Assembly (NCBI RefSeq): GCF_050948175.1
Contig: NW_027490462.1
Location: 162,134 to 226,133 of the forward strand
Length of the DNA: 64,000 bases
Direction of reading: 5' to 3'
DNA from: Xylocopa sonorina
Lineage: Eukaryota > Arthropoda > Insecta > Hymenoptera > Apidae
Of the stretch, positions 15,301-28,913 are shown one piece after another. The first letter of the stretch is position 1; every line of letters starts with the position of its first letter. Under the pieces are notes generated by a model. It was given only the letters and a program-made list of their open reading frames with translations, did no database searches and was not told the DNA's origin. The position numbers and the translations under genes were made by a program.

Positions 15301-17196
15301 TTCATTTGAAGTGTAGACAAGGTACACATGACACTTCGTAATGAATATTATATCTTATCATGAAACATAGAAATGAGATGCGACATCGCGTTTTAAGAAG
15401 CATTAGAACTCTATTGCTTCGATACGTAGACATCTGCAAACGCTATTTCCTAGCACGGATGTGTCGTATTTACATTCGTGTGAAGTGTATGCGAGGTATA
15501 CATGACACTTCGCAATGAATATTATACCTTATCATGAGACATAGAAGTGTGATGCGATATCGCGTTTTAGGAAGCATTGGAACTCTATTGCTGCGATACG
15601 TAGACATCTGCAAACGCTATTTCCTAGCATGGAAGTGTCTCATTTACATTCTTTTGAAGTGAATACGAGATATACATGACACTTCGCAATGAATATTATA
15701 TCTTATCATGAAACATAGGAATGAGGTGCTATATCGCGTTTTGAGAAGCATTAGAACTCTATTGCTACGATACGTAGACATCTGCAAAGGCTATTCCCTA
15801 ACATGGAAGGGTCGCATTTACTTTCTTTTGAAGTGAGTACGAGGTATACATAACACTCCATAATGAATATTATATCTTATCATGAAACATAGCAGTGAGA
15901 TGCGATATCGCGTTTTTAGAAGCATTAGAACTCTATTGCTACGATACGTAGACATCTGCAATCGCCATTTCCTAGCATGGAAGTGTCGCATTTACATTCA
16001 TTTGAAGTGAATACGAGGTATACATGACACTTCGCTATGAATAATATACCTTATCATGAGACATAGAAGAGTGATGCGATATCGCGTTTTAGGAAGCATT
16101 GGAACTCTATTGCTGCGATACGTAGACATCTGCAAACGCTATTTCCTAGCATGGAAGTGTCGCATTTACATTCTTTTGATGTGAATACGAGATATACATG
16201 ACAATTCGCAATGAATATTATATCTTCTCATGAAACATAGCAGTGAGATGCGATATCGCGTTTTAAGATGCATTAGAACTCTATTGCTACGATACGTAGA
16301 CATCTGCAAACGCTATTTCCTAGCATGGAAGTGTCGCATTTACATTCGTTTGAAGTGAATACGAGATATACGTGACACTTCGCAATGAATATTATATCTT
16401 ATCATGAAACATAGGAATGAGGTGCTATATCGCGTTTTGAGAAGCATTAGAACTCTATTGCTACTATACGTAGACATCTGCAAAGGCTATTCCCTAGCAT
16501 GCAAGGGTCGCATTTACATTCTTGTGAAGAGAAATCGAGGTATACGTGACAATTCGCAATGAATATTATATCTTATCATGTAACATTGAAATGAGATGCG
16601 ATATCGCGTTCTAAGAAACATTAGAACACTACTGCTACGATACGTAGACATCTGCAAAGGCTATTTCCTAGCATGAAAGTGTCACATTTACGTACTTTTG
16701 AAATGAATACGAGGTATACATGGCAGTTCGCAATGAATATTATATCTTATCATGAAACATAGATGTGAGATGCGATATCGCGTTTTAAGAAGTATTAGAA
16801 CTATATTGCTAGGATACGTAGACATCTGCAAACAATATTTCCTAGCAAGGAAGTGTCGCATTTACATTCATTTGAAGTGAATACGAGGTATACATAATAC
16901 TCTACAATGAATATTATATCTTACCAAGAAACATAGAAATGAAATGCGACATCTCGTTTTATAAAGCATTAGAATTCTATTGCTGCGATACGTAGAAATC
17001 AGCAAACGCTATTTCCTAGCATGTAAGTGTCGCATTTACATTCTTTTGAAGTGAATACGAGGTATACATGACACATCGCTATGATTATTATATCCTATCA
17101 TGAAACATAGGTGTGAGATGCGATATCGCGTTTTAAGAGGCATTAGAAATCTATTGCCTCGACGCGTAGACATCTGCAGACGCTATTTCCTAGCAT

Positions 17197-17892
17197 GGAA
17201 GTGTCGCATTTACATTCGTTTGAAGTGAATACGAGATATACATGACACTTCGCAATGAATATTATATCTTATCATGAAACATAGGAATGAGGTGCTATAT
17301 CGCGTTTTGAGAAGCATTAGAACTCTATTGCTACGATACGTAGACATCTGCAAACGCTATTTCCTAGCATGGAAGTGTCGCATTTACATTCGTTTGAAGT
17401 GAATACGAGATATACATGACACTTCGCAATGAATATTATATCTTATCATGAAACATAGGAATGAGGTGCTATATCGCGTTTTGAGAAGCATTAGAACTCT
17501 ATTGCTACGATACGTAGACATCTGCAAACGCTATTTCCTAGCATGGAAGTGTCGCATTTACATTCGTTTGAAGTGAATACGAGATATACATGACACTTCG
17601 CAATGAATACTATATCTTATCATGAAACATAGGAATGAGGTGCTATATCGCGTTTTGAGAAGCATTAGAACTCTATTGCTACGATACGTAGACATCTGCA
17701 AACGCTATTTCCTAGCATGGAAGTGTCGCATTTACATTCGTTTGAAGTGAATACGAGAGATACATGACACTTCGCAATGAATATTATATCTTATCATGAA
17801 ACATAGGAATGAGGTGCTATATCGCGTTTTGAGAAGCAATAGAACTCTATTGCTACGATACCTAGACATCTGCAAACGCTATTTCCTAGCAA
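17197..17892 (+). repeat. Run of four near-identical type-B monomers
   Basis: Four consecutive 174-bp monomers (starting 17197, 17371, 17545 and 17719) differ at only a handful of positions, for example GAGATATACATG versus GAGAGATACATG and one ATTATATC versus ACTATATC. All share GGAATGAGGTGCTATATCGC. This is monomeric rather than higher-order organisation and implies a very recent amplification. Confidence 0.85.
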
Positions 17893-18649
17893 GGAAGTGT
17901 CGCATTTACATTCATTTGAAGTGAATACGAGGTATACATGACACTTCGCTATGAATATTATACCTTATCATGAGACATAGAAGTGTGATGCGATATCGCG
18001 TTTTAGGAAGCATTGGAACTCTATTGCTGCGATACGTAGACATCTGCAAACGCTATTTCCTAGCATGGAAGTGTCGCATTTACATTCATTTGAAGTGAAT
18101 ACGAGGTATACATGACACTCCACAATGAATATTATATCTTATCACGGAACATAGAAATGAAATGAGGCATCGCGTTTTGACAAGCATTAGAACTCTACTG
18201 CTACGATACGTAGACATCTGCAAACGCTATTTCCTAGCATGGAAGTGTCGCATTTACATTCTTTTGAGGTGAATACGAGGTATACATGACACTTCGCAAT
18301 GAATATTACATCTTATCATGAAACATAAAAGTGAGATGCGATATCGCGTTCTAAGAAGCATTAGAACTCTATTGCTACGATACGTAGACATCTGCAACGG
18401 CTATTCCCTAGCATGGAAGTGTCGCATTTACCTTCGTTTGAAGTGAATACGAGATATACATGACACTTCGCTATGAATATTATATCTTATCATGAAACAT
18501 AGGAATGAGGTGCTATATCGCGTTTTGAGAGGCATTAGAACTCTATTGCTACGATACGTTGACATATGCAAACGCTATTTCCTAGCATGGAAGTGTCGCA
18601 TTTACATTCTTTTGAAGTGAATACGAGGTATACATGACACTTCGCAATG

Positions 18650-21255
18650 AATATTATATCTTATCATGAAACATAGGAATGAGGTGCTATATCGCGTTTT
18701 GAGAATCATTAGAACTCTATTGCTACGATACGTAGACATCTGCAAACGCTATTTCCTAGCAAGGATGTGTCGCATTTACATTCTTGTGAAGAGAAATCGA
18801 GGTATACATGACAATTCGCAATGAATATTATATCTTATCATGTAACATAGAAGTGAGATGCGATATCGCGTCTTAAGAAGCATTAGAACCCTATTGCTAC
18901 GATACGTAGACATCTGCAACCGCTACTTCCTAGCATGGAAGTGTCGCATTTACATTCATTTGAAGTGAATACGAGGTATACATGACACTCCACAATGAAT
19001 ATTATATCTTATCACGGAACATAGAAATGAAATGAGGCATCGCGTTTTGAGAAGCATTAGAACTCTATTGCTACGATACGTAGACATCTGCAAACGCTAT
19101 TTCCTAGCATGGATGTGTCGCATTTACATTCGTTTGAAGTGAATACGAGGTATACATGACACTTCGCAATGAATATTATATCTTATCATGAAACATAAAA
19201 GTGAGATGCGATATCGCGTTCTAAGAAGCATTAGAACTCTATTGCTACGATACGTAGACATCTGCAAAGGCTATTCCCTAGCATGGAAGGGTCGCATTTC
19301 CATTCTTTTGAAGTGAGTACGAGGTATACATATCACTCCATAATGAATATTATATCTTATCATGAAACATAGCAGTGAGATGCGATATCGCGTTTTAAGA
19401 AGCATTAGAACTCTATTGCTGCGATACGTAGACATCTGCAAACGCTATTTCCTAGCATGGAAGTGTCGCATTTACATTCTTTTGATGTGAATACGAGATA
19501 TACATGACACTTCGCAATGAATATTATATCTTATCATGAAACATGGACGTGAGAGGCGATATCGCGTTCTAAGAAGCAGTAGAACACTATTGTTTCGACA
19601 CGTAGTCATCTGGAAACGCTATTTCCTAGCAAGGAAGTGTCGGGTTTACATCCTTTTGAAGTGAATACGAGGTATACATGACACTTTGCACTGAATATTA
19701 TATCTGATCATGAAACATTGAAATGAGATGCGATATCGCGTTCTAAGAAACATTAGAACACTACTGCTACGATACGTAGACATCTGCAAAGGCTATTTCC
19801 TAGCATGAAAGTGTCACATTTACGTACTTTTGAAATGAATACGAGGTATACATGGCAGTTCGCAATGAATATTATATCTTATCATGAAACATAGATGTGA
19901 GATGCGATATCGCGTTTTAAGAAGTATTAGAACTATATTGCTAGGATACGTAGACATCTGCAAACAATATTTCCTAGCAAGGAAGTGTCGCATTTACATT
20001 CATTTGAAGTGAATACGAGGTATACATAATACTCTACAATGAATATTATATCTTACCAAGAAACATAGAAATGAAATGCGACATCTCGTTTTATAAAGCA
20101 TTAGAATTCTATTGCTGCGATACGTAGAAATCAGCAAACGCTATTTCCTAGCATGTAAGTGTCGCATTTACATTCTTTTGAAGTGAATACGAGGTATACA
20201 TGACACATCGCTATGATTATTATATCTTATCATGAAACATAGGTGTGAGATGCGATATCGCGTTTTTAAGAAGCATTAGAACTCTATTGCCTCGACGCGT
20301 AGACATCTGCAGACGCTATTTCCTAGCATGGAAGTGTCGCATTTACATTCTTTTGAAGTGAATACGAGGCATACATGACACTTCGCAATGAATATTATAT
20401 CTTATCATGAAACATAGAAGTGAGATGCGATATCGCGATTTAAGAAGCAGTAGAACTCTATTGCTACGATACGTAGACATCTGCAAATGCTATTTCCTAG
20501 CATGAAAGTGTCGCATTTACATTCTTTTGAAGTGAATACGAGGTATACATGGCAGTTCGAAATGAATATTATATCTTATCATGAAACATAGATGTGAGAT
20601 GCGATATCGCGTTTTAAGAAGTATTAGAACTATATTGCTAGGATACGTAGACATCTGCAAACAATATTTCCTAGCAAGGAAGTGTCGCATTTACATTCAT
20701 TTGAAGTGAATACGAGGGTATACATAATACTCTACAATGAATATTATATCTTACCAAGAAACATAGAAATGAAATGCGACATCTCGTTTTATAAAGCATT
20801 AGAATTCTATTGCTGCGATACGTAGACATCTGCAAACGCTATTTCCTAGCATGTAAGTGTCGCATTTACATTCTTTTGGAGTGAATACGTGGTATACATG
20901 ACACATCGCTATGATTATTATATCTTATCATGAAACTTAGGTGTGAGATGCGATATCGCGTTTTAAGAAGCATTAGAACTCAATTGCCTCGACGCGTAGA
21001 CATCTGCAGACGCTATTTCCTAGCATGGAAGTGTCGCATTTACATTCTTTTGAAGTGAATACGAGGTATACATGACACTTCGCAATGAATATTATATCTT
21101 ATCATGAAACATAGAAGTGAGATGCGATATCGCAATCTAAGAAGCAGTAGAACTCTATTGCTACGATACGTAGACATCTGCAAATGCTATTTCCTAGCAT
21201 GAAAGTGTCACATTTACATTCTTTTGAAGTGAATACGAGGTATACATGGCAGTTC
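18650..21255 (+). repeat. Type-B multi-monomer block, copy 1 (copy 2 at 28914-31517)
   Basis: This 2.6-kb block of about 15 monomers is repeated about 10264 bp downstream (59 monomers). Anchors are GATACGTAGA at 18901 and 29165, and the TAGCATGAAAG variant at 19801 and 30065. Two single-base insertions in this copy (an extra T near 20265 and an extra G near 20717) reduce the offset to 10262 at its end. A shorter copy of its middle starts near 16640, exactly 3132 bp (18 monomers) before 19772. Confidence 0.8.
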
Positions 21256-22490
21256 GCGATGAATATTATATCTTATCAAGAAACATATAAATGAGATGCG
21301 ATATTGCGTTTCAAGTAGCATTAGAACTCTATTGCTACTATACGTAGACATCTGAATACGCCATTTCCTAGCAAGGATGTGTCGCATTTACATTCGTTTG
21401 GAGGGAATACGAGGCATACATGACACTTCGCAATGAATATTATATCTTATCATGAAACATAGAAGTGAGATGCGATATCGCGATTTAAGAAGCAGTAGAA
21501 CTCTATTGCTACGATACGTAGACATCTGCAAATGCTATTTCCTAGCATGAAAGTGTCGCATTTACATTCTTTTGAAATGAATACGAGGTGTACATGACAC
21601 TTCGCAATGAATATTATATTTTATCGGGAAACATAGAAATGAGATGCGATATCGCGTTTTGAGAAGCATTAGAACTCTATTGCTACGATACGTAGACATC
21701 TGCAATCGCTATTTCCTAGCAACCAATAGTCGCATTTACATTCTTTTGAAGTGAATTCGAGGTTTACATGACACTTCGGAATGAATATTATAACTTATCA
21801 CGAAACATAGAAATGAGATGCGATATCGCGATCTAAGAAGCATTAGAACTCTATTGCTACGATACGTAGACATCTGCAAACGCTATTTCCCAGCAAGCAG
21901 TAGTCGCATTTACTTTCTTTTGAATTGAAAACGAGGTGTACATGACACTTCGCAATGATTATTATATCTTATCACGAAACATAGAAATGAGATGCGATAT
22001 CGCGATTTAAGTAACATTAAAACACCATTGCTAAGATACGTAGACATCTGAATACGCCATTTCCCAGCAAGGAAGTGTCGCATTTACATTCGTTTGGAGG
22101 GATTACGAGGTATACATGACACTTCGCAATGAATATTATACCTTATCACGAAATATATAGATGAGATGCGATATCGCGATTTAAGTAACATTAAAACTTT
22201 ATTGCTACGATACGATGACATCTGCAGCCGCCATTTCCTAGCATGGCAGTGTCGCATTTACATTCTTTTGTAGTGAATACGAGGTGAACATGACACATCG
22301 CAATGAATATTATATCTTATCACGAAACATAGAAATGAGATGCGATATCGCGATTTAAGTAGCATTAGAACTCTATTGCTACTATACGTAGACATCTGAA
22401 TAAGCTATTTCCTAGCAAGGAAGTGTTGCATTTACATTCGTTTGGAGAGATTACGAGGTATACATGACACTTCGCTATGAATATTATATC
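21255..22490 (+). repeat. Mosaic patch of type-A monomers inside the type-B domain
   Basis: At about 21255 the sequence switches from a type-B GGCAGTTCGC monomer to a type-A stretch resembling 11760-11910. It returns to type B for about one monomer (21411-21570), then follows type A again from the ATTTTATCGGGAAAC variant (21626, matching 7606 onward to about 8090). From about 22130 it follows 14030-14350. These junctions lie inside monomers, as expected for gene conversion or template switching. Confidence 0.75.
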
Positions 22491-25400
22491 TTATCATGAA
22501 ACCTAGAAGAGATATGCGATATCGCGTTTTAAGAAGCATTAGAACCCTATTGCCTCGATGCGGAGATATCTGCAAACGCTATTTCCATGCATGGAAGTGT
22601 CGCATTTACATTCTTTTGATGTGAATCCGAGGTATATATGACATTTCGCAATGAACATTATATCTTATCACGAAACATGTAAATGAGATGCGATACCGCG
22701 ATTTAAGTAGCATTAGAACCCTTTTGCTCCGATAGGTAGACATCTGAATACGCTATTTCCTAGCAAGGAAGTGTCGCATTTACATTCGTTTGAAGAGGAT
22801 ACGAGGAATAGATGACACTTTGCAATGAACATTATATCTTATCACGAAACATATAAATGGGATGCGATATCGCGTTTTAAGAAGCGTTAGAACTCTATTG
22901 CTACGATACGTAGGCACCTGCTGACAATATTTCCTAGCAAGGAAGTGTCGCATTTACATTTTTTATATGTGAATTCTAGGTATACATAACACTCCACAAT
23001 GAATATTATATCTTACCATGAAACACAGAAATGAGATGCGATATCGCGTTTTGAGAAGCTTCAGAACTCTATTGCTACGATACGTAGACATCTGCAAACG
23101 CTACTTCCTTGCTAGGAAGTGTCGCATTTACATTCTTTTGAAGTGAATACGTGGTATACATGACACATCGAAATGAATATTATATCTTATCATGAAACAT
23201 AGAAATGATATGCGATATCGCGATATAAGAAGCATTAGAAATCTATTGCTTCGATACGTAAATATCTGCAAGCGCTGCTTCCTTGCTAGGAAGTGACGCA
23301 TTTACATTCTTTTGAAGTCAATACGAGGTATACATAACACTTCGCAATGAATATTATATCTTATCATGAAACATAGAAAGGAGATGCGATATCTCGTTTT
23401 GGGAAGTATTAGAACTGTACTGCTACGATACGTAGACATCTGAAAACTCTATTTTCTAGCAAGGAAGTGTTGCATTCACATTCATTTGAAGTGTATGCGA
23501 GGTATACATGCCACTCCGCAATGGATATTATATCTTATCATGAAGCACAGGAATGAGATGCGCTATCTCGTTTAAGAAGCATTAGAACTCCATTGCTTCG
23601 ATACGTAGATATCTGCAAACGCTATTTCCTAGCAAGGAAGTGTCGCATTTACATTCATTTGAAGTGTAGACAAGGTACACATGACACTTCGTAATGAATA
23701 TTATATCTCATCATGAAACATAGAAATGAGATGCGACATCGCGTTTTAAGAAGCATTAGAACTCTATTGCTTCGATACGTAGACATCTGCAAACGCTATT
23801 TCCTAGCACGGATGTGTCGTATTTACATTCATGTGAAGTGTATGCGAGGTATACATGACACTTCGCAATGAATATTATACCTTATCATGAGACATAGAAG
23901 TGTGATGCGATATCGCGTTTTAGGAAGCATTGGAACTCTATTGCTGCGATACGTAGACATCTGCAAACGCTATTTCCTAGCATGGAAGTGTCTCATTTAC
24001 ATTCTTTTGAAGTGAATACGAGATATACATGACACTTCGCAATGAATATTATATCTTATCATGAAACATAGGAATGAGGTGCTATATCGCGTTTTGAGAA
24101 GCATTAGAACTCTATTGCGACGATACGTAGACATCTGCAAAGGCTATTCCCTAACATGGAAGGGTCGCATTTACTTTCTTTTGAAGTGAGTACGAGGTAT
24201 ACATAACACTCCATAATGAATATTATATCTTATCATGAAACATAGCAGTGAGATGCGATATCGCGTTTTTAGAAGCACTAGAACTCTATTGCTACGATAC
24301 GTAGACATCTGCAATCGCCATTTCCTAGCATGGAAGTGTCGCATTTACATTCATTTGAAGTGAATACGAGGTATACATGACACTTCGCTATGAATATTAT
24401 ACCTTATCATGAGACATAGAAGAGTGATGCGATATCGCGTTTTAGGAAGCATTGGAACTCTATTGCTGCCATACGTAGACATCTGCAAACGCTATTTCCT
24501 AGCATGGAAGTGTCGCATTTACATTCTTTTGATGTGAATACGAGATATACATGACAATTCGCAATGAATATTATATCTTCTCATGAAACATAGCAGTGAG
24601 ATGCGATATCGCGTTTTAAGATGCATTAGAACTCTATTGCTACGTTACGTAGACATCTGCAAACGCTATTTCTAGCATGGAAGTGTCGCATTTACATTCG
24701 TTTGAAGTGAATACGAGATATACGTGACACTTCGCAATGAATATTATATCTTATCATGAAACATAGGAATGAGGTGCTATATCGCGTTTTGAGAAGCATT
24801 AGAACTCTATTGCTACTATACGTAGACATCTGCAAAGGCTATTCCCTAGCATGCAAGGGTCGCATTTACTTTCTTTTGAAGTGAGTACGAGGTATACATA
24901 TCACTCCATAATGAATATTATATCTTATCATGTAACATAGATGTGAGATGCGATATCGCGTCTTAAGAAGCATTAGAACCCTATTGCTACGATACGTAGA
25001 CATCTGCAACCGCTACTTCCTAGCATGGAAGTGTCGCATTTACATTCATTTGAAGTGAATACGAGGTATACATGACACTCCACAATGAATATTATATCTT
25101 ATCACGGAACATAGAAATGAAATGAGGCATCTCGTTTTAAGAAGCATTAGAACTCTATTGCTACGATACGTAGACAACTGCAAACGCTATTTCCTAGCAG
25201 GGAAGTGTCGCAATTACATTCTTTCGATGTGAATACGAGATAAACATGACACTTCGCAATGAATATTATATCTTCTCATGAAACATAGCAGTGATATGCG
25301 ATATCGCGTTTTAAGAAGCATTAGAACTCTATTGCTACGATACGTAGACATCTGCAAACGCTATTTCCTAGCATGGAAGTGTCGCATTTATATTCGTTTG

Positions 25401-28400
25401 AAGTGAATACGAGATATACATGACACTTCGCAATGAATATTATATCTTATCATGAAACATAGAAGTGTGATGCGATATCGCATTTTAAGAAGTATTAGAA
25501 CCCTATTGCTACGATACGTAGACATCTGCAAACGCTACTTCCTAGCATGGAAGTGTCGCATTTACATTCTTTTGAAGTGAATACGAGGTATACATGACAC
25601 TTCGCAATGAATATTATATCTTATCATGAAACATAGAAGTGAGAAGCGATATGGCATTTTAAGAATCATTAGAACTCTATTGTTTCGACACGTAGTCATC
25701 TGAAACGCTATTTCCTAGCAAGGAAGTGTCGCATTTACATCCTTTTGAAGTGAATACGAGGTATACATGACACTTCGCAATGAATATTATATCTGATCAT
25801 GAAACATAGGAATGAGGTGCTATATCGCGTTTTGAGAAGCATTAGAACTCTATTGCTACGATACGTAGACATCTGCAAACGCTATTTCCTAGCATGGAAG
25901 TGTCGCATTTACATTCGTTTGAGGTGAATACGAGGTATACATGACACTTCGCAATGAATATTACATCTTATCATGAAACATAAAAGTGAGATGCGATATC
26001 GCGTTCTAAGAAGCATTAGAACTCTATTGCTACGATACGTAGACATCTGCAACGGCTATTCCCTAGCATGGAAGTGTCGCATTTACCTTCGTTTGAAGTG
26101 AATACGAGATATACATGACACTTCGCTATGAATATTATATCTTATCATGAAACATAGGAATGAGGTGCTATATCGCGTTTTGAGAGGCATTAGAACTCTA
26201 TTGCTACGATACGTTGACATATGCAAACGCTATTTCCTAGCATGGAAGTGTCGTATTTACATTCTTTTGAAGTGAATACGAGGTATACATGACACTTCGC
26301 AATGAATATTATATCTTATCATGAAACATAGGAATGAGGTGCTATATCGCGTTTTGAGAATCATTAGAACTCTATTGCTACGATACGTAGACATCTGCAA
26401 ACGCTATTTCCTAGCAAGGATGTGTCGCATTTACATTCTTGTGAAGAGAAATCGAGGTATACATGACAATTCGCAATGAATATTATATCTTATCATGTAA
26501 CATAGAAGTGAGATGCGATATCGCGTCTTAAGAAGCATTAGAACCCTATTGCTACGATACGTAGACATCTGCAACCGCTACTTCCTAGCATGGAAGTGTC
26601 GCATTTACATTCATTTGAAGTGAATACGAGGTATACATGACACTCCACAATGAATATTATATCTTATCACGGTACATAGAAATGAAATGAGGCATCGCGT
26701 TTTGAGAAGCATTAGAACTCTATTGCTACGATACATAGACATCTGCAAAGGCTATTCCCTAGCATGGAAGTGTCGCATTTACCTTCGTTTGAAGTGAATA
26801 CGAGATATACATGACACTTCGCTATGAATATTATATCTTATCATGAAACATAGGAATGAGGTGCTATATCGCGTTTTGAGAGGCATTAGAACTCTATTGC
26901 TACGATACGTTGATATCTGCAAACGCTATTTCCTAGCATGGAAGTGTCGCATTTACATTCTTTTGAAGTGAATACGAGGTATACATGACACTTCGCAATG
27001 TATATTATATCTTATCATGAAACATAAAAGTGAGATGCGATATCGCGTTCTAAGAAGCATTAGAACTCTATTGCTACGATACGTAGACATCTGCAAAGGC
27101 TATTCCCTAGCATAGAAGGGTCGCATTTACTTTCTTTTGAAGTGAGTACGAGGTATACATAACACTCCATAATGAATATTATATCTTATCATGAAACATA
27201 GAAGTGAGATGCGATATCGCGATTTAAGAAGCAGTAGAAATCTATTGCTACGATACGTAGACATCTGCAAATGCTATTTCCTAGCATGAAAGTGTCGCAT
27301 TTACATTCTTTTGAAGTGAATACGAGGTATACATGGCAGTTCGAAATGAATATTATATCTTATCATGAAACATAGGTGTGAGATGCGATATCGCGTTTTA
27401 AGAAGTATTAGAACTATATTGCTAGGATACGTAGACATCTGCAAACAATATTTCCAAGCAAGGAAGTGTCGCATTTACATTCATTTGAAGTGAATACGAG
27501 GTATACATAATACTCTACAATGAATATTATATCTTACGAAGAAACATAGAAATGAAATGCGACATCTCGTTTTATATAGCATTGGAATTCTATTGCTGCG
27601 ATACGTAGACATCTGCAAACGCTATTTCCTAGCATGTAAGTGTCGCATTTACATTCTTTTGAAGTGAATACGTGGTATACATGACACATCGCTATGGTTA
27701 TTATATCTTATCATGAAACATAGGTGTGAGATGCGATTTCGCGTTTTAAGAAGCATTAGATCTCAATTGCCTCGACGCGTAGACATCTGCAGACGCTATT
27801 TCCTAGCATGGAAGTGTCGCATTTACATTCTTTTTAAGTGAATACGTGGTATACATGACACTTCGCAATGAATATTATATCTTATCATGAAACATAGAAG
27901 TGAGATGCGATATCGCAATCTAAGAAGCAGTAGAACTCTATTGCTACGATACGTAGACATCTGCAAATGCTATTTCCTAGCATGAAAGTGTCACATTTAC
28001 ATTCTTTTGAAGTGAATACGAGGTATACATGGCAGTTCGCAATGAATATTATGTCTTATCATGAAACATAGATGTGAGATGCGATATCGCGTTTTAAGAA
28101 GTATTAGAACTATATTGCTAGGATACGTAGACATCTGCAAACAATATTTCCTAGCAAGGAAGTGTCGCATTTACATTCATTTGAAGTGAATACGAGGTAT
28201 ACATAATACTCTACAATGAATATTATATCTTACCAAGAAACATAGAAATGAAATGCGACATCTCGTTTTATAAAGCATTAGAGTTCTATTGCTGCGATAC
28301 GTAGACATCTGCAAACGCTATTTCCTAGCATGGAAGTGTCTCATTTACATTCGTTTGAAGTGAATACGAGAGATACATGACACTTCGCAATGAATATTAT

Positions 28401-28913
28401 ATCTTATCATGAAATATAGGAATGAGGTGCTATATCGCGTTTTGAGAAGCATTAGAACTCTATTGCTACGATACGTAGACATCTGCAAACGCTATTTCCT
28501 AGCATGGAAGTGTCGCATTTACATTCTTTTGAAGTGAATACGAGGTATACATGACACTTCGCAATGAATATTATATCTTATCATGAAACATAGTAGTGAG
28601 ATGCGATATCGCGTTCTAAGAAGCATTAGAACTCTATTGCTACGATACGTAGACATCTGCAAACGCTATTTGCTAGCATGGAAGTGTCGCATTTACATTC
28701 GTTTGAAGTGAATACGAGATATACATGACACTTCGCAATGAATATTATATCTTATCATGAAATATAGGAATGAGGTGCTATATCGCGTTTTGAGAAGCAT
28801 TAGAACTCTATTGCTATGATACGTAGACATCTGCAATCGCTATTTCCTAGCATGGAAGTGTCTCATTTACATTCGTTTAAGTGAATACGAGAGATACATG
28901 ACAATTCGCAATG

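Noticed and set aside
17197..17370. CENP-B box in the monomer
   Set aside because: The only TTCG context (CTTCGCAATG) lacks the A and CGGG positions required by the box core.
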